This document shows, one piece after another, positions 24,774 through 33,893 of a DNA stretch of 64,000 nt (position 1 is the first letter of the stretch; each line of letters begins with the position of its first letter). The notes under the pieces are model-generated. The model did not search any database. It was given only the letters and a program-made list of their open reading frames with translations, and was not told where the DNA came from. The translations under genes and the position numbers were made by a program. Source of the stretch: Paraburkholderia tagetis (lineage in GTDB: Bacteria; Pseudomonadota; Gammaproteobacteria; Burkholderiales; Burkholderiaceae); assembly GCF_022213065.1 (NCBI RefSeq), contig NZ_JAKLJA010000026.1:1-64000 (forward strand). Direction: 5' to 3'.

Positions 24774-26789
24774 TCAGGATGGGTCCCCCTGTCCGATCTC
24801 GCGCAGATGCGCCTGCGCCTCCTCCGCGCTTTCGAAGATGTACGGGGCGACGTCGCGGTTCCGCAAGGCATGACCCAGCTTGGCACGAAGGAAAGTGCTG
24901 GTGGTGTAGCGGGTGACTCGCGAATAGAAACGCTCAATCAGTCCTCTCACCATCACGGAATAGGGGTCGATCACGTCGGGCAGGATGGTGAAGTTGTCGT
25001 AATCGACAATCGCACACACCTTGTGGTCGAGCAGAGCAAGTTTCGCTTCGACGAGACTGCGGATACGCTCCACGTCGGCGAGCGACTTGACCGTATAGCC
25101 TTCGAAATTCACAAAGAACAGGTTTTGCTGCTGATCGTAGGTAAAGCGTTCTTCCAGTGGCAGACACAACATTTCGTCGCGCAAACCCATCGGCTCCACA
25201 TGGAAGATGCGCGCGTCCATGAGTCGCGGCGCTTCGCGCATGATCGGCCGGAAATCCATCAGGGCGAGAATGTCCTTTTCCAGATCCACCCCGGGCGCGA
25301 TCTCAATGAGTTCGAGTCCGTCCTCGCCGAGCCGGAAAACGCACCGCTCGGTCACGTAGAGCGCCACCTGCTTCCGGCTCAGCGCATAACGGCCACTGTA
25401 GGTCCGGTGCTCCACTTCGTTCACGAACTTGCGCGCGGCGCCCTCCTCGACGATCCTGAGCGTGCCGTTGTCGACGCTGAGCCGCAACCGGCCAGCAGTG
25501 AAGGTTCCGACAAACACAACCTTCTTCGCAGCCTGCGAGATGTTGATGAAGCCGCCCGCGCCGGCGAGCTTGGACCCGAACCTGCTCACATTCAGGTTGC
25601 CTTCGCGATCGGCTTGAGCCAGGCCCAGAAAAGCGACATCCAGCCCGCCGCCATCGTAGAAATCGAACTGGTATGGCTGATCGACAAGCGCCTGCGTATT
25701 CGACGCCGCCCCAAAATTCAGTCCGCCCGCCGCGATACCGCCGAACACGCCAGGCTCGGTGGTGAGTGTCATCAGGTCAACGATGCTCTCTTCGTTGGCG
25801 ACATTCGCGATTCCTTCCGGCATGCCGATGCCGAGATTCACCACGCTGTTCGGCTTCAGTTCCATCGCCGCGCGGCGCGCAATGATCTTGCGTTCGCTCA
25901 TTTCCATCGCTGCAATGCCGCCTGCGGGCACCCGGATCTCGCCGCTGAATGCCGGGTTGTACTGCTGCCCGAACGTCTGCCAGTGGTGCTCGGGCTGCGC
26001 GACCACCACACAGTCGACGAGTACGCCGGGGACTTTCACATTGCGCGGATTCAAGGTGCCCAGATCGGCGATCCGCTCCACCTGCGCGATGACCATGCCA
26101 CCCGAATTGTGCACGGCCATGGCGATCGACAGAGCCTCCAGAGTCAGGGCCTCCTTCTCCATGCTCAGGTTGCCGTCCGGGTCTGCGGTTGTGCCCCGTA
26201 TGATCCCGACCTGGATCGGGAAGGTACGGTAGTACAGGCACTCTTCGCCGTGCAGGGTTATCAGATCGACCATGTCCTCGGTCGTCCGCTCATTCATTTT
26301 CCCGCCGCCATAGCGCGGATCGACAAATGTGCCGAGTCCGACCCGGCTCAGATGGCCCGGCCGGCCGGCGGCGATATCGCGGAACATGCAGGAGATCACG
26401 CCCTGGGGCAGGTTGTACGCCTCAATCTGACCGGCGATCGCGAGTTTGCCGAGCTTGGGCACCAGCCCCCAATGGCCGCCGATCACCCGCCGCACGAGAC
26501 CCGCGTGGCCGAGGTGATTGAGTCCACGGTTCTTACCATCGCCCTGTCCGGCTGCGTAGACAAGGGTTAGATTGCGCGGCTTGCCGAGTGACTGAGGGAG
26601 CTCATCTCCGGCGGTGAGAAACAGTTCTTCGAGAGCGACCAGAATGCCTTCCGGCACCCCGATTCCCACGAAACCGGAGGTCGCGATCGTATCGCCATCG
26701 CGGATCAATCGCACGGCTTCCGCTGCAGACACAATCTTGCTTTTTTGCGCTCCCTGACGGGGGGCAGGTAAAAATGGAAGAAAATTCAT
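24774..26789 (-). CDS. Acyl-CoA:acetate/3-ketoacid CoA-transferase (propionate CoA-transferase-like)
   Basis: A 671-residue family I CoA-transferase with fused alpha and beta halves: an N-terminal SGFVGIGVPEG CoA-binding loop, a second NLGIGMPEGIA loop, and the catalytic Glu345 in TTEPGVFGG. It transfers CoA between short carboxylic acids. At 671 residues it is about 130 longer than typical Pct; the extra C-terminal region (from about 535) has no recognised motif. The ATG at 26789 follows GAGGGAA. Neighbouring phaC, etfAB and the beta-keto acid genes make activation of hydroxyacids or acetoacetate plausible. Confidence 0.85.
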   Translation of the reverse strand: MNFLPFLPAPRQGAQKSKIVSAAEAVRLIRDGDTIATSGFVGIGVPEGILVALEELFLTAGDELPQSLGKPRNLTLVYAAGQGDGKNRGLNHLGHAGLVRRVIGGHWGLVPKLGKLAIAGQIEAYNLPQGVISCMFRDIAAGRPGHLSRVGLGTFVDPRYGGGKMNERTTEDMVDLITLHGEECLYYRTFPIQVGIIRGTTADPDGNLSMEKEALTLEALSIAMAVHNSGGMVIAQVERIADLGTLNPRNVKVPGVLVDCVVVAQPEHHWQTFGQQYNPAFSGEIRVPAGGIAAMEMSERKIIARRAAMELKPNSVVNLGIGMPEGIANVANEESIVDLMTLTTEPGVFGGIAAGGLNFGAASNTQALVDQPYQFDFYDGGGLDVAFLGLAQADREGNLNVSRFGSKLAGAGGFINISQAAKKVVFVGTFTAGRLRLSVDNGTLRIVEEGAARKFVNEVEHRTYSGRYALSRKQVALYVTERCVFRLGEDGLELIEIAPGVDLEKDILALMDFRPIMREAPRLMDARIFHVEPMGLRDEMLCLPLEERFTYDQQQNLFFVNFEGYTVKSLADVERIRSLVEAKLALLDHKVCAIVDYDNFTILPDVIDPYSVMVRGLIERFYSRVTRYTTSTFLRAKLGHALRNRDVAPYIFESAEEAQAHLREIGQGDPS

Positions 26790-27037
26790 ATTTTCCCTCG
26801 TTCCGTTCGACTTGCAGTCCGTCCGCCTTCGACCGACGCCGCGATGCCAGTCGAAGCGGCTGCGTGCAAGCATGGGAAGAACACCAAATTGCCTGGCTCC
26901 GTCACTTTAACTATCAGTTGCACTCGAATCTACCTGTACGGCAGACCCTTCGGGCCGGGCGCAATGCGCACCCGTTACGATGCTGGCCCGCGGAATTAGC
27001 TATGGAGTCTCATGAGGAAATCTTGCGTTAGTCAAGG

Positions 27038-27973
27038 TCAGCCAAGCTCGCTTACAAGTTCCGGCACCACGGTAAACAGATCGCCCACGAGGCCATAGTC
27101 GGCGACGCTGAAAATCGGCGCTTCCGGGTCCTTGTTGATCGCCACGATCACCTTCGAGTCTTTCATGCCTGCCAGATGCTGGATTGCGCCGGAGATGCCA
27201 ACCGCCACATACAGTTGTGGCGCGACGATCTTGCCGGTCTGGCCGACCTGATAGTCGTTCGGCACGAAGCCCGCATCGACCGCTGCGCGCGAGGCGCCCA
27301 GTGCTGCGTTCAGCTTGTCTGCCAGCGGTTCCAGAACCTTGGTGTAGTTCTCGCCGTTGCCCAGACCCCGGCCACCCGAGACGATGATCTTCGCCGACGT
27401 CAGTTCCGGACGGTCCAGCTTCGTCACTTCGCGGCTCACGAACTGCAACAGGCCGCTGTCAGATGCCGCTTCGATCTTCTCGACCGTTGCGCTGCCGCCT
27501 TCGGCTGCAACCGCGTCGAATCCGGTCGTGCGGACCGTGATGACCTTGATCGGATCTTGAGATTGCACCGTCGCGATTGCGTTACCCGCGTAGATCGGGC
27601 GCTCGAACGTGTCGGCCGAATCCACTGCCGTGATGTCGCTGATCTGCGCGACATCGAGCTTCGCGGCGATACGCGGTGCGATGTTCTTGCCGTAGGCGGT
27701 GGCCGGCGCCAGGATATGCGAATAGTCCTTCGCGATGTTCATCACGGTTGCCTGGATGTTTTCTGCCAGGCCCGCTTCGAGTTGAGCAGCGTCAGCCAGC
27801 AACACCTTGCTCACACCTGCAATCTTCGCTGCCGCATCCGCCGCAGCCTGCGCGTTGTGACCTGCGACCAGTACGTGAATATCGCCACCGATCTTCTGCG
27901 CGGCTGCAATCGTGTTCTGCGTCGCGGTTCTGATCGACGCGTTATCGTGTTCTGCAATTACCAGATTTGTCAT
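27038..27973 (-). CDS. etfA: Electron transfer flavoprotein alpha subunit
   Basis: A 311-residue ETF alpha subunit. The C-terminal FAD-binding domain shows SGGRGLGNGENY, GASRAAVDAGFVPNDYQVGQTGK and PQLYVAVGISGAIQHLAGM. With EtfB it carries electrons from acyl-CoA dehydrogenases (such as the glutaryl-CoA dehydrogenase at 33894) to ETF-ubiquinone oxidoreductase. It follows etfB by 13 bp. A fragment of an ETF-QO-like gene lies at about 32505-32612. Confidence 0.95.
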   Translation of the reverse strand: MTNLVIAEHDNASIRTATQNTIAAAQKIGGDIHVLVAGHNAQAAADAAAKIAGVSKVLLADAAQLEAGLAENIQATVMNIAKDYSHILAPATAYGKNIAPRIAAKLDVAQISDITAVDSADTFERPIYAGNAIATVQSQDPIKVITVRTTGFDAVAAEGGSATVEKIEAASDSGLLQFVSREVTKLDRPELTSAKIIVSGGRGLGNGENYTKVLEPLADKLNAALGASRAAVDAGFVPNDYQVGQTGKIVAPQLYVAVGISGAIQHLAGMKDSKVIVAINKDPEAPIFSVADYGLVGDLFTVVPELVSELG

Positions 27974-27986
27974 TTCGTCGGTCTCC

Positions 27987-28736
27987 TTACAGCACCTTGG
28001 CTTCGGTCTTCAGCTTCTCGACCAGCGCCTTCACATCCGGCACCTTCACACCGGCAGATCGCTTCGGCGGCTCGACGACTTTCAGCGTCTTCAGGCGCGG
28101 CGTCACATCAACGCCGAGGTCTTCCGGCTTGATGACTTCCAACGGCTTCTTCTTCGCCTTCATGATGTTCGGCAGCGTCACATAGCGCGGCTCGTTCAGG
28201 CGCAGATCGGTCGTGATCACAGCCGGCAAGGACAGCGACAGCGTTTCCGCGCCGCCATCCACTTCGCGCGAAACGTTAGCCTTGCCGTCGGCCACGACGA
28301 CCTTCGAGGCGAACGTTGCCTGCGGCAGGTTCGCCAGCGCAGCCAGCATCTGGCCGGTCTGGTTCGAATCGTCGTCGATGGCCTGCTTGCCAAGGATCAC
28401 CAGTTGCGGCTGCTCCTTGTCGACCAGAGCCTTGAGCAGCTTGGCGACCGCCAGCGGCTGCAGATCTTCGCCCGACTCGATCAGGATCGCGCGGTCCGCG
28501 CCAATGGCCAGCGCCGTGCGCAGCGTTTCCTGCGACTGCGCGACACCCGCCGACACGGCAATCACCTCGGTCGCTACGCCCGCTTCCCTCAGACGAACTG
28601 CTTCTTCAACCGCGATCTCGTCGAACGGATTCATCGACATCTTCACGTTCGCGATGTCGACGCCCGTGCCGTCCGATTTCACCCGGACTTTCACGTTGTA
28701 ATCGACCACTCTCTTGACTGGTACCAGAATCTTCAT
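27987..28736 (-). CDS. etfB: Electron transfer flavoprotein beta subunit
   Basis: A 249-residue ETF beta subunit starting MKILVPVKRVVDYNVKV, with the ETF signature region VVLGKQAIDDDSNQTGQML-like (ILGKQAIDDDSNQ) and the AMP-binding segments. It pairs with etfA, 13 bp downstream. This looks like an intact housekeeping-type pair. Confidence 0.95.
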   Translation of the reverse strand: MKILVPVKRVVDYNVKVRVKSDGTGVDIANVKMSMNPFDEIAVEEAVRLREAGVATEVIAVSAGVAQSQETLRTALAIGADRAILIESGEDLQPLAVAKLLKALVDKEQPQLVILGKQAIDDDSNQTGQMLAALANLPQATFASKVVVADGKANVSREVDGGAETLSLSLPAVITTDLRLNEPRYVTLPNIMKAKKKPLEVIKPEDLGVDVTPRLKTLKVVEPPKRSAGVKVPDVKALVEKLKTEAKVL

Positions 28737-28801
28737 ACTGTTCTCTCAAAATGATGACGGGTGACTGCGTAAGCGTGCAACACTCCCCAAAAACTGCTCA
28801 G

Positions 28802-29229
28802 CTAAACTACGCGCCCCGTCAGACGCGCCAGCATACGCTCGACCAAGTCTTCGAGCATCCGTGCATTGAGCAGGTAACTCTGCTTCAGAAGGCTATACCA
28901 GCTATTGCTCGACCAGTCTTCCGCATGAAAACGCCGGTCACCGTGCTCGGGCACGACGACGGCCGGTGCGTTCGATGTCGCGCCAAGCATGCCGGAAAAA
29001 AGCTGGCCCATAGCTCGCTTTGCTTTTGCCAGTACCTGGCGCTCGCCTGCAGGGCGAACATTCGCGCGCCGGACGCGGCAAAACGCCACTCGTTGGCGTC
29101 GGCATTGTGCGTGGCGCCGCCGTGGGCGTCTGCCGCCGACAGCCCGGTCCATAAATTGAGCCCAGCCTTGAACCATCCGGCGGCGAATTCGTCCGGCATG
29201 CTAAATGGCAATTTCACCTTGCCCTCCAC
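28802..29229 (-). pseudogene. Truncated, frameshifted phaC paralogue
   Basis: The first frame reads a PHA synthase N-terminus (LPFSMPDEFAAGWFKAGLNL, ASARYWQKQSELWASFF). Near 29000 the frame shifts and continues GDRRFHAEDWSSNSWYSLL then KQSYLLNARMLEDLVERML, and ends at 28802 (both parallel the intact phaC at residues 84-120). The catalytic domain is absent. It lies directly after etfB, so a phaC-like gene here was cut off. Confidence 0.75.
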
Positions 29230-29238
29230 GATCAGCCG

Positions 29239-29703
29239 TTACACGCCAGCGCTACAGGTGCGCTGGTTGACCTGATCACCCCGCGAAGTGGGTATGACGA
29301 CTGCTTCCCCGTCAATCACAACTTTGCCGTCCACCGTGCACACCGTGGACAGCACCACACGGCGTTTCCCGGGAATCAGCTCCTTGATGACCACCTCGGC
29401 CTGAACGGTATCGCCGGGGCGAACGGGTGCCTTGAAACGCAGATTCTGCCCAAGGTAGACCGTGCCGGGGCCCGGCAAGCGACCGGCAATTGTCGCCGAG
29501 ATGATGCTCGCGGTCAGCATGCCGTGCGCAATGCGGCCTTTAAAGGGCGTCGTTCGTGCAAACTGCTCATTGATGTGCACCGCATTGATGTCTCCGGACG
29601 CTCCGGCGAACAACAGGATGTCGGCTTCGGTAATGGTCTTGGCGAACGTCGCGGCCATGCCCGGCTGCAGGTCTTCGAAGTCGTATCCGTTTAGTTCATT
29701 CAT
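29239..29703 (-). CDS. MaoC-family (R)-enoyl-CoA hydratase (PhaJ-like)
   Basis: A 154-residue hot-dog fold hydratase. The hydratase-2 motif is visible as GASGDINAVHINEQFA...FKGRIAHGML with the catalytic Asp and His. PhaJ-type enzymes hydrate enoyl-CoA to (R)-3-hydroxyacyl-CoA and so link beta-oxidation to PHA synthesis. It lies 9 bp before the broken phaC copy on the same strand, the usual phaJ-phaC context. Confidence 0.85.
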   Translation of the reverse strand: MNELNGYDFEDLQPGMAATFAKTITEADILLFAGASGDINAVHINEQFARTTPFKGRIAHGMLTASIISATIAGRLPGPGTVYLGQNLRFKAPVRPGDTVQAEVVIKELIPGKRRVVLSTVCTVDGKVVIDGEAVVIPTSRGDQVNQRTCSAGV

Positions 29704-29996
29704 GATTCTTCCAAATGCAGGTCGAGTTCACCCGTCTCAATGTCTCCGTGGGGCGCCAATAACGTGGCGTCGCCACGAAACACAGGTTCTTTCAGATCAA
29801 CAACGTTCCGGCGTTCTACAGCGGAAGCCCGGTCAATGTCGTTGGGCTCGAATTGCGAACCCCCAATGCCAGTACGGCGATCGACTTGCGCTTGCGCAGA
29901 ACAGTCATGAAGACCTGCGCTGAGGCTTTCGAGAATCCAATGTCGGTTTTCCGTCGCTACGGCTGAACGGCTTGGCGGCAGTTGAATTGAGTGTGG

Positions 29997-30878
29997 TCAA
30001 ATCACCGACTTCAGCAGCCTCGCCATCTCCGACGGATTCTTCGTAACCTTGATGCCGCAGCCGTCCATGATTTCCAGCTTCGCGTCGGCCGTATCCGCGC
30101 CGCCCGAGATCAGCGCGCCGGCGTGGCCCATGCGCTTGCCCGGAGGCGCCGTGACGCCCGCGATGAAGCCGACGACCGGCTTCTTCATGTTGTCCTTGAT
30201 CCACTCGGCAGCATTGGCTTCGTCCGGACCGCCGATTTCGCCGATCATGATCACGGCGTCCGTATCCGGATCGTCGTTGAACATCTTCATGACGTCGATG
30301 TGCTTCAGACCGTTGATCGGGTCGCCGCCGATACCGACTGCCGACGACTGGCCGAGGCCGATCGCGGTCAGCTGGGCAACCGCTTCATACGTCAGCGTGC
30401 CCGAGCGCGACACGACGCCGATGCGGCCCTTGCGGTGGATGTGACCCGGCATGATGCCGATCTTCAGCTCGTCCGGCGTGATCGTGCCGGGGCAGTTCGG
30501 GCCGAGGAGCAGCGTCTTGCGGCCTTCGCGGCGCATACGGTCCTTCACTTCGATCATGTCGCGCACCGGAATGCCTTCCGTGATGCAGATCGCCAGATCG
30601 AGGTCGGCCTCGACGGCTTCCCAGATCGCAGCAGCAGCGCCTGCGGGCGGCACGTAGATGACCGAAACGGTCGCGCCGGTAGCGTCCTTCGCTTCACGCA
30701 CGTTGGCGTAAATGGGGATGCCTTCGAAGTCCTCGCCGGCCTTCTTCGGGTTCACGCCCGCGACGAATGCTTCGCGGCCGTTGGCGTACTCACGGCAGGC
30801 ACGGGTGTGGAACTGACCGGTCTTGCCGGTAATGCCCTGCGTGATGACCTTGGTGTCTTTGTTGATCAGAATCGACAT
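29997..30878 (-). CDS. sucD: Succinyl-CoA synthetase alpha subunit
   Basis: A 293-residue ADP-forming succinate-CoA ligase alpha subunit: N-terminal CoA-binding Rossmann domain (ITGKTGQFHTRACREYANG), GPNCPGTITPDELKIGIMPG, and the phosphohistidine loop GHAGALISGGADTA with His246. It forms succinyl-CoA from succinate reversibly with SucC, encoded 104 bp upstream. Succinate from the semialdehyde pathway or succinyl-CoA for the glutarate CoA-transferase would pass through this enzyme. Confidence 0.96.
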   Translation of the reverse strand: MSILINKDTKVITQGITGKTGQFHTRACREYANGREAFVAGVNPKKAGEDFEGIPIYANVREAKDATGATVSVIYVPPAGAAAAIWEAVEADLDLAICITEGIPVRDMIEVKDRMRREGRKTLLLGPNCPGTITPDELKIGIMPGHIHRKGRIGVVSRSGTLTYEAVAQLTAIGLGQSSAVGIGGDPINGLKHIDVMKMFNDDPDTDAVIMIGEIGGPDEANAAEWIKDNMKKPVVGFIAGVTAPPGKRMGHAGALISGGADTADAKLEIMDGCGIKVTKNPSEMARLLKSVI

Positions 30879-30982
30879 GTATTGACCTCTGTTCGCTTGA
30901 CGCCGCGCGTCGCGTCGTCCGCCCGTGTTGCCACGTGTAGCGGGCTTCGCGCCGGCACCGCGTCATTCGTATCCGCTGAAAG

Positions 30983-32149
30983 TTACTTGCCTTCGGCAGC
31001 CGCGACAACCTTCTGCGCAGCCTCTTCCATGCTGTCCGCCGAGATGATCGGCAGGCCCGAGTCGGCCAGCATCTTCTTGCCGAGGTCCTCGTTCGTGCCC
31101 TTCATGCGCACGACGAGCGGCACCTTGAGGTCAACGGCCTTCGACGCCGCGATCACGCCTTCCGCGATCACGTCGCAGCGCATGATGCCGCCGAAGATGT
31201 TCACGAGGATCGCCTTCAGTTCCGGGTTCTTCAGCATGAGCTTGAACGCTTCCGTGACCTTCTCGGTCGTGGCGCCGCCGCCAACGTCCAGGAAGTTCGC
31301 CGGTTCGCCGCCGAACAGCTTGATGGTGTCCATCGTCGCCATGGCGAGGCCCGCGCCGTTCACCAGACAGCCGATGTTGCCGTCGAGCGAGATGTACGCG
31401 AGGTCGAACTTCGACGCTTCGACTTCAGCCGGATCTTCTTCGTCCAGATCGCGGTATGCGACGATTTCCGGGTGGCGGAACAGCGCGTTCGCGTCGAAGT
31501 TGAACTTCGCGTCGAGTGCGATGACCTTGCCGTCGCCCGTCACGTTCAGCGGGTTGATTTCGGCCAGCGACGCGTCGGTTTCCCAGAATGCCTTGTACAG
31601 GCCCTTCAGGATGTCACGCGCTTGCGGAATCGAAGCTGCCGGCACGCCGATCTTCGCGGCGAGGTCGTCAGCCTGGGCATCCAGCAGGCCGGTGTTCGGA
31701 TCCACGACGATGTGGTGGATCAGTTCCGGATGCTTTTCGGCGACTTCTTCGATGTCCATGCCGCCTTCGCTCGAACCCATCAGCACGATCTTCTGGGTCA
31801 CGCGATCCACGACGAGGCTGACATACAGTTCCTGCTTGATGTCGGCGCCTTCTTCGATCAGCAGACGGTTGACCTTCTGGCCTTCCGGACCGGTCTGGTG
31901 CGTGACGAGCTGCATGCCGAGAATCTGGTTCGCATATTCGCGCACTTGATCCAGCGTCTTCGCCACCTTCACGCCGCCGCCCTTGCCGCGACCGCCCGCG
32001 TGGATCTGTGCCTTGACGACCCAAACCGGACCGCCCAGCTCTTCAGCGGCCTTGACCGCGTCATCCACCGAAAACACCGGCTTGCCGCGCGGTACCGCGA
32101 CGCCGAATTTCCGCAGGATTTCCTTACCCTGGTACTCGTGAATCTTCAT
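30983..32149 (-). CDS. sucC: Succinyl-CoA synthetase beta subunit
   Basis: A 388-residue beta subunit starting MKIHEYQGKEILRKFGV, with an ATP-grasp domain (KAQIHAGGRGKGGGVK) and the C-terminal ligase domain (FLDVGGGATTEKVTEAF, NIFGGIMRCD). The ATG at 32149 is the family start; the longer frame adds 18 unrelated residues. It is 104 bp upstream of sucD. Confidence 0.96.
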   Translation of the reverse strand: MKIHEYQGKEILRKFGVAVPRGKPVFSVDDAVKAAEELGGPVWVVKAQIHAGGRGKGGGVKVAKTLDQVREYANQILGMQLVTHQTGPEGQKVNRLLIEEGADIKQELYVSLVVDRVTQKIVLMGSSEGGMDIEEVAEKHPELIHHIVVDPNTGLLDAQADDLAAKIGVPAASIPQARDILKGLYKAFWETDASLAEINPLNVTGDGKVIALDAKFNFDANALFRHPEIVAYRDLDEEDPAEVEASKFDLAYISLDGNIGCLVNGAGLAMATMDTIKLFGGEPANFLDVGGGATTEKVTEAFKLMLKNPELKAILVNIFGGIMRCDVIAEGVIAASKAVDLKVPLVVRMKGTNEDLGKKMLADSGLPIISADSMEEAAQKVVAAAEGK

Positions 32150-32255
32150 GCGTGATTCCTTCAGTCTGAGATCTTCAAGCCAACTGATCGGGATTTCGAA
32201 CAAGGGACGTCAAAAGCGCCGCGCCTTCATTCTGACGCCGATCCGTGTTCGCCTA

Positions 32256-32612
32256 TCAATGCGGTCCGTGAATTCGTCCATGTCTGCATGCACCAACTGA
32301 GGCGGTAGTGCTAAACCGCGCACGCTTGATGTCGGTCTCGATGTAGCCCGGATTGATCGCGTTGACGTTGATGCCGTAAGACGCCCATTCGTGTGCCATC
32401 GATCGAGTCAGATGTTCGACCGCTGCCTTGCTCGCACCATCGATCGACCGATTCGGCGAGTGCGATTGCGCAGCGAGCGAGCGAGCGAGCGAGCAGATGT
32501 TGATTTCGCCAGGTTTCGGATACTCGATCGGCTTGTATTGCGACCCCGGCTTTAGCATTTCGTGCTCCCCGTGCTGATGGTGCAGCGTCCACGGCACGTT
32601 GCCACTCGGCAT
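32256..32612 (-). pseudogene. Chimeric remnant: ETF-QO fragment joined to an SDR fragment
   Basis: An open frame of 118 codons whose first 36 (32505-32612) resemble the middle of ETF-ubiquinone oxidoreductase (VPWTLHHQHGEHEMLKP...PIEYPKP). The rest (32256-32504) matches the C-terminal half of the intact SDR at 57368-58159 (EHLTRSMAHEWASYGINVNA). The SDR catalytic Tyr is replaced (SIDGASK against SIYSASK) and a GCGA repeat has expanded in the loop before it. The halves cannot form a working enzyme. Confidence 0.7.
32473..32492. repeat. GCGA tetranucleotide repeat, five units
   Basis: Five tandem GCGA units inside the SDR part of the chimera. Relative to the intact SDR they insert four residues (RSLA) after the NICSLA segment. 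Confidence 0.85.
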
Positions 32613-33887
32613 CTATTGCGTGCTGCCGACCGTCAGCGTGCCGCGGTATCTACACAAGCTCCGTGCGGCGGAGTACATCGATATCGGCTGAGGCCATATC
32701 GAGCCAGTCCTGAAGGACCTCCTCGTGTGCTGCCCCAACGTCGGCGGCGGCTGGCAGTATTGCACCGGCGACTCTGACATACGGATCGGATTCGCAACCA
32801 ACGCCACGGTTTTCGCCAACGGGTGCGACATCTCGATGCGCACGTCGCGCGACTGCACCTGCGGATCCTCGAACACCTGGTCGACATTGTTGATCGGACC
32901 ACACGGCACGCCTGCGGCTTCCATCACGGTTATCCAGTCCCCCGTCGCACGGGAAACCGTGATACTGCGAATCATCGCGATCAGTTCGTTCCTGTGCTTC
33001 ACGCGCTGCGGATTGCTGGCGAAGCGTTCGTCCCTGCTCCAATGCGCTTCGCCCAGCGCCGTGCAGAGACTGGCGAACTGATTGTCGTTGCCGACCGCGA
33101 TGATCATGTGCCCATCAGCGGTTGGGAAATCCTGGTACGGCACGATGTTCGGATGCGCGTTCCCGATCCGGCGAGGCACCACGCCACCCACGAGATAATT
33201 CGTCGCCTGATTGGCAAGGCAGGCAATCTGGACGTCTAGCAAAGCGAGATCGATGTGCTGCCCGATGCCGGACCGTTCGCGACGCGCAAGCGCTGCAAGA
33301 ATTGCTACCGTTGCATATAGTCCCGTTGTGATGTCCGTCAGTGCGACGCCCGCCTTCAACGGACCCGCCCCTTCCGTATCATACGCACGACCTGTGAGGC
33401 TCATCAGCCCGCCCATGCCCTGGATCAGGAAGTCGTAACCGGCACGTGCGGCATAGGGTCCCGTCTGGCCAAATCCCGTTATCGAGCAGTACACGAGGCG
33501 CGGATTCAGTTCCTTGAGGCTCGCGTAATCCAGACCGTACCGGCTGAGTCCATCGACCTTGAAATTCTCAACCAGGACGTCGGCCTTGCGGGCCAGTTCC
33601 TTCACAAGCCGCTGTCCATCCGGTTGACTCAGATCGATTGTCACCGACCGCTTGTTGCGATTCGCGCAAAGATAGTAGGCGGACTCGCCAGTCGACTCGC
33701 CATCGGCATCATTCAGCCAGGGCGGCCCCCAGGCACGCGTATCGTCACCTGTGCCCGGTCGTTCGACCTTGACCACATCAGCGCCGAGATCCGCCAGCAA
33801 CTGGCTCGCCCACGGACCGGCCAGCACGCGAGAAAGATCGAGCACGCGCAGACCGTCGAGCGCCCCTTGATGCGATGTCCCGTTCAT
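32613..33887 (-). CDS. CaiB/BaiF-type CoA-transferase, glutarate module, C-terminal frameshift
   Basis: A family III CoA-transferase (DLSRVLAGPWASQLLADLGADVVKVE, GYDFLIQGMGGLMSLTG...ALTDITTGLYA). Beside gcdH it probably activates glutarate with succinyl-CoA, as the SUGCT-type enzymes do. Near 32724 one base is missing: the family-like ending (EVLQDWLDMASADIDVLRR then TEL) continues in the next frame to a stop at 32650, while the present frame reads about 37 unrelated residues to 32613. The catalytic core is unaffected, so activity may survive. Its start lies 6 bp after the gcdH stop. Confidence 0.82.
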   Translation of the reverse strand: MNGTSHQGALDGLRVLDLSRVLAGPWASQLLADLGADVVKVERPGTGDDTRAWGPPWLNDADGESTGESAYYLCANRNKRSVTIDLSQPDGQRLVKELARKADVLVENFKVDGLSRYGLDYASLKELNPRLVYCSITGFGQTGPYAARAGYDFLIQGMGGLMSLTGRAYDTEGAGPLKAGVALTDITTGLYATVAILAALARRERSGIGQHIDLALLDVQIACLANQATNYLVGGVVPRRIGNAHPNIVPYQDFPTADGHMIIAVGNDNQFASLCTALGEAHWSRDERFASNPQRVKHRNELIAMIRSITVSRATGDWITVMEAAGVPCGPINNVDQVFEDPQVQSRDVRIEMSHPLAKTVALVANPIRMSESPVQYCQPPPTLGQHTRRSFRTGSIWPQPISMYSAARSLCRYRGTLTVGSTQ

Positions 33888-33893
33888 GGCGGA

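Noticed and set aside
24735..26570. Plus-strand frame of 611 codons opposite the CoA-transferase
   Set aside because: Antisense shadow of an unmistakable CoA-transferase.
29704..29996. Possible remnant between the MaoC and sucD genes
   Set aside because: A plus frame reads FYSGSPVNVVGLELRTPNAS-like sequence, but no family could be named and it has no start.
29991..31949. Plus-strand frame of 652 codons opposite sucCD
   Set aside because: Antisense shadow that crosses both sucD and sucC and their spacer.
32473..32492. GCGA tract considered as the start of a CRISPR or larger tandem array
   Set aside because: Only five 4-base units with no spacers; simple sequence repeat.
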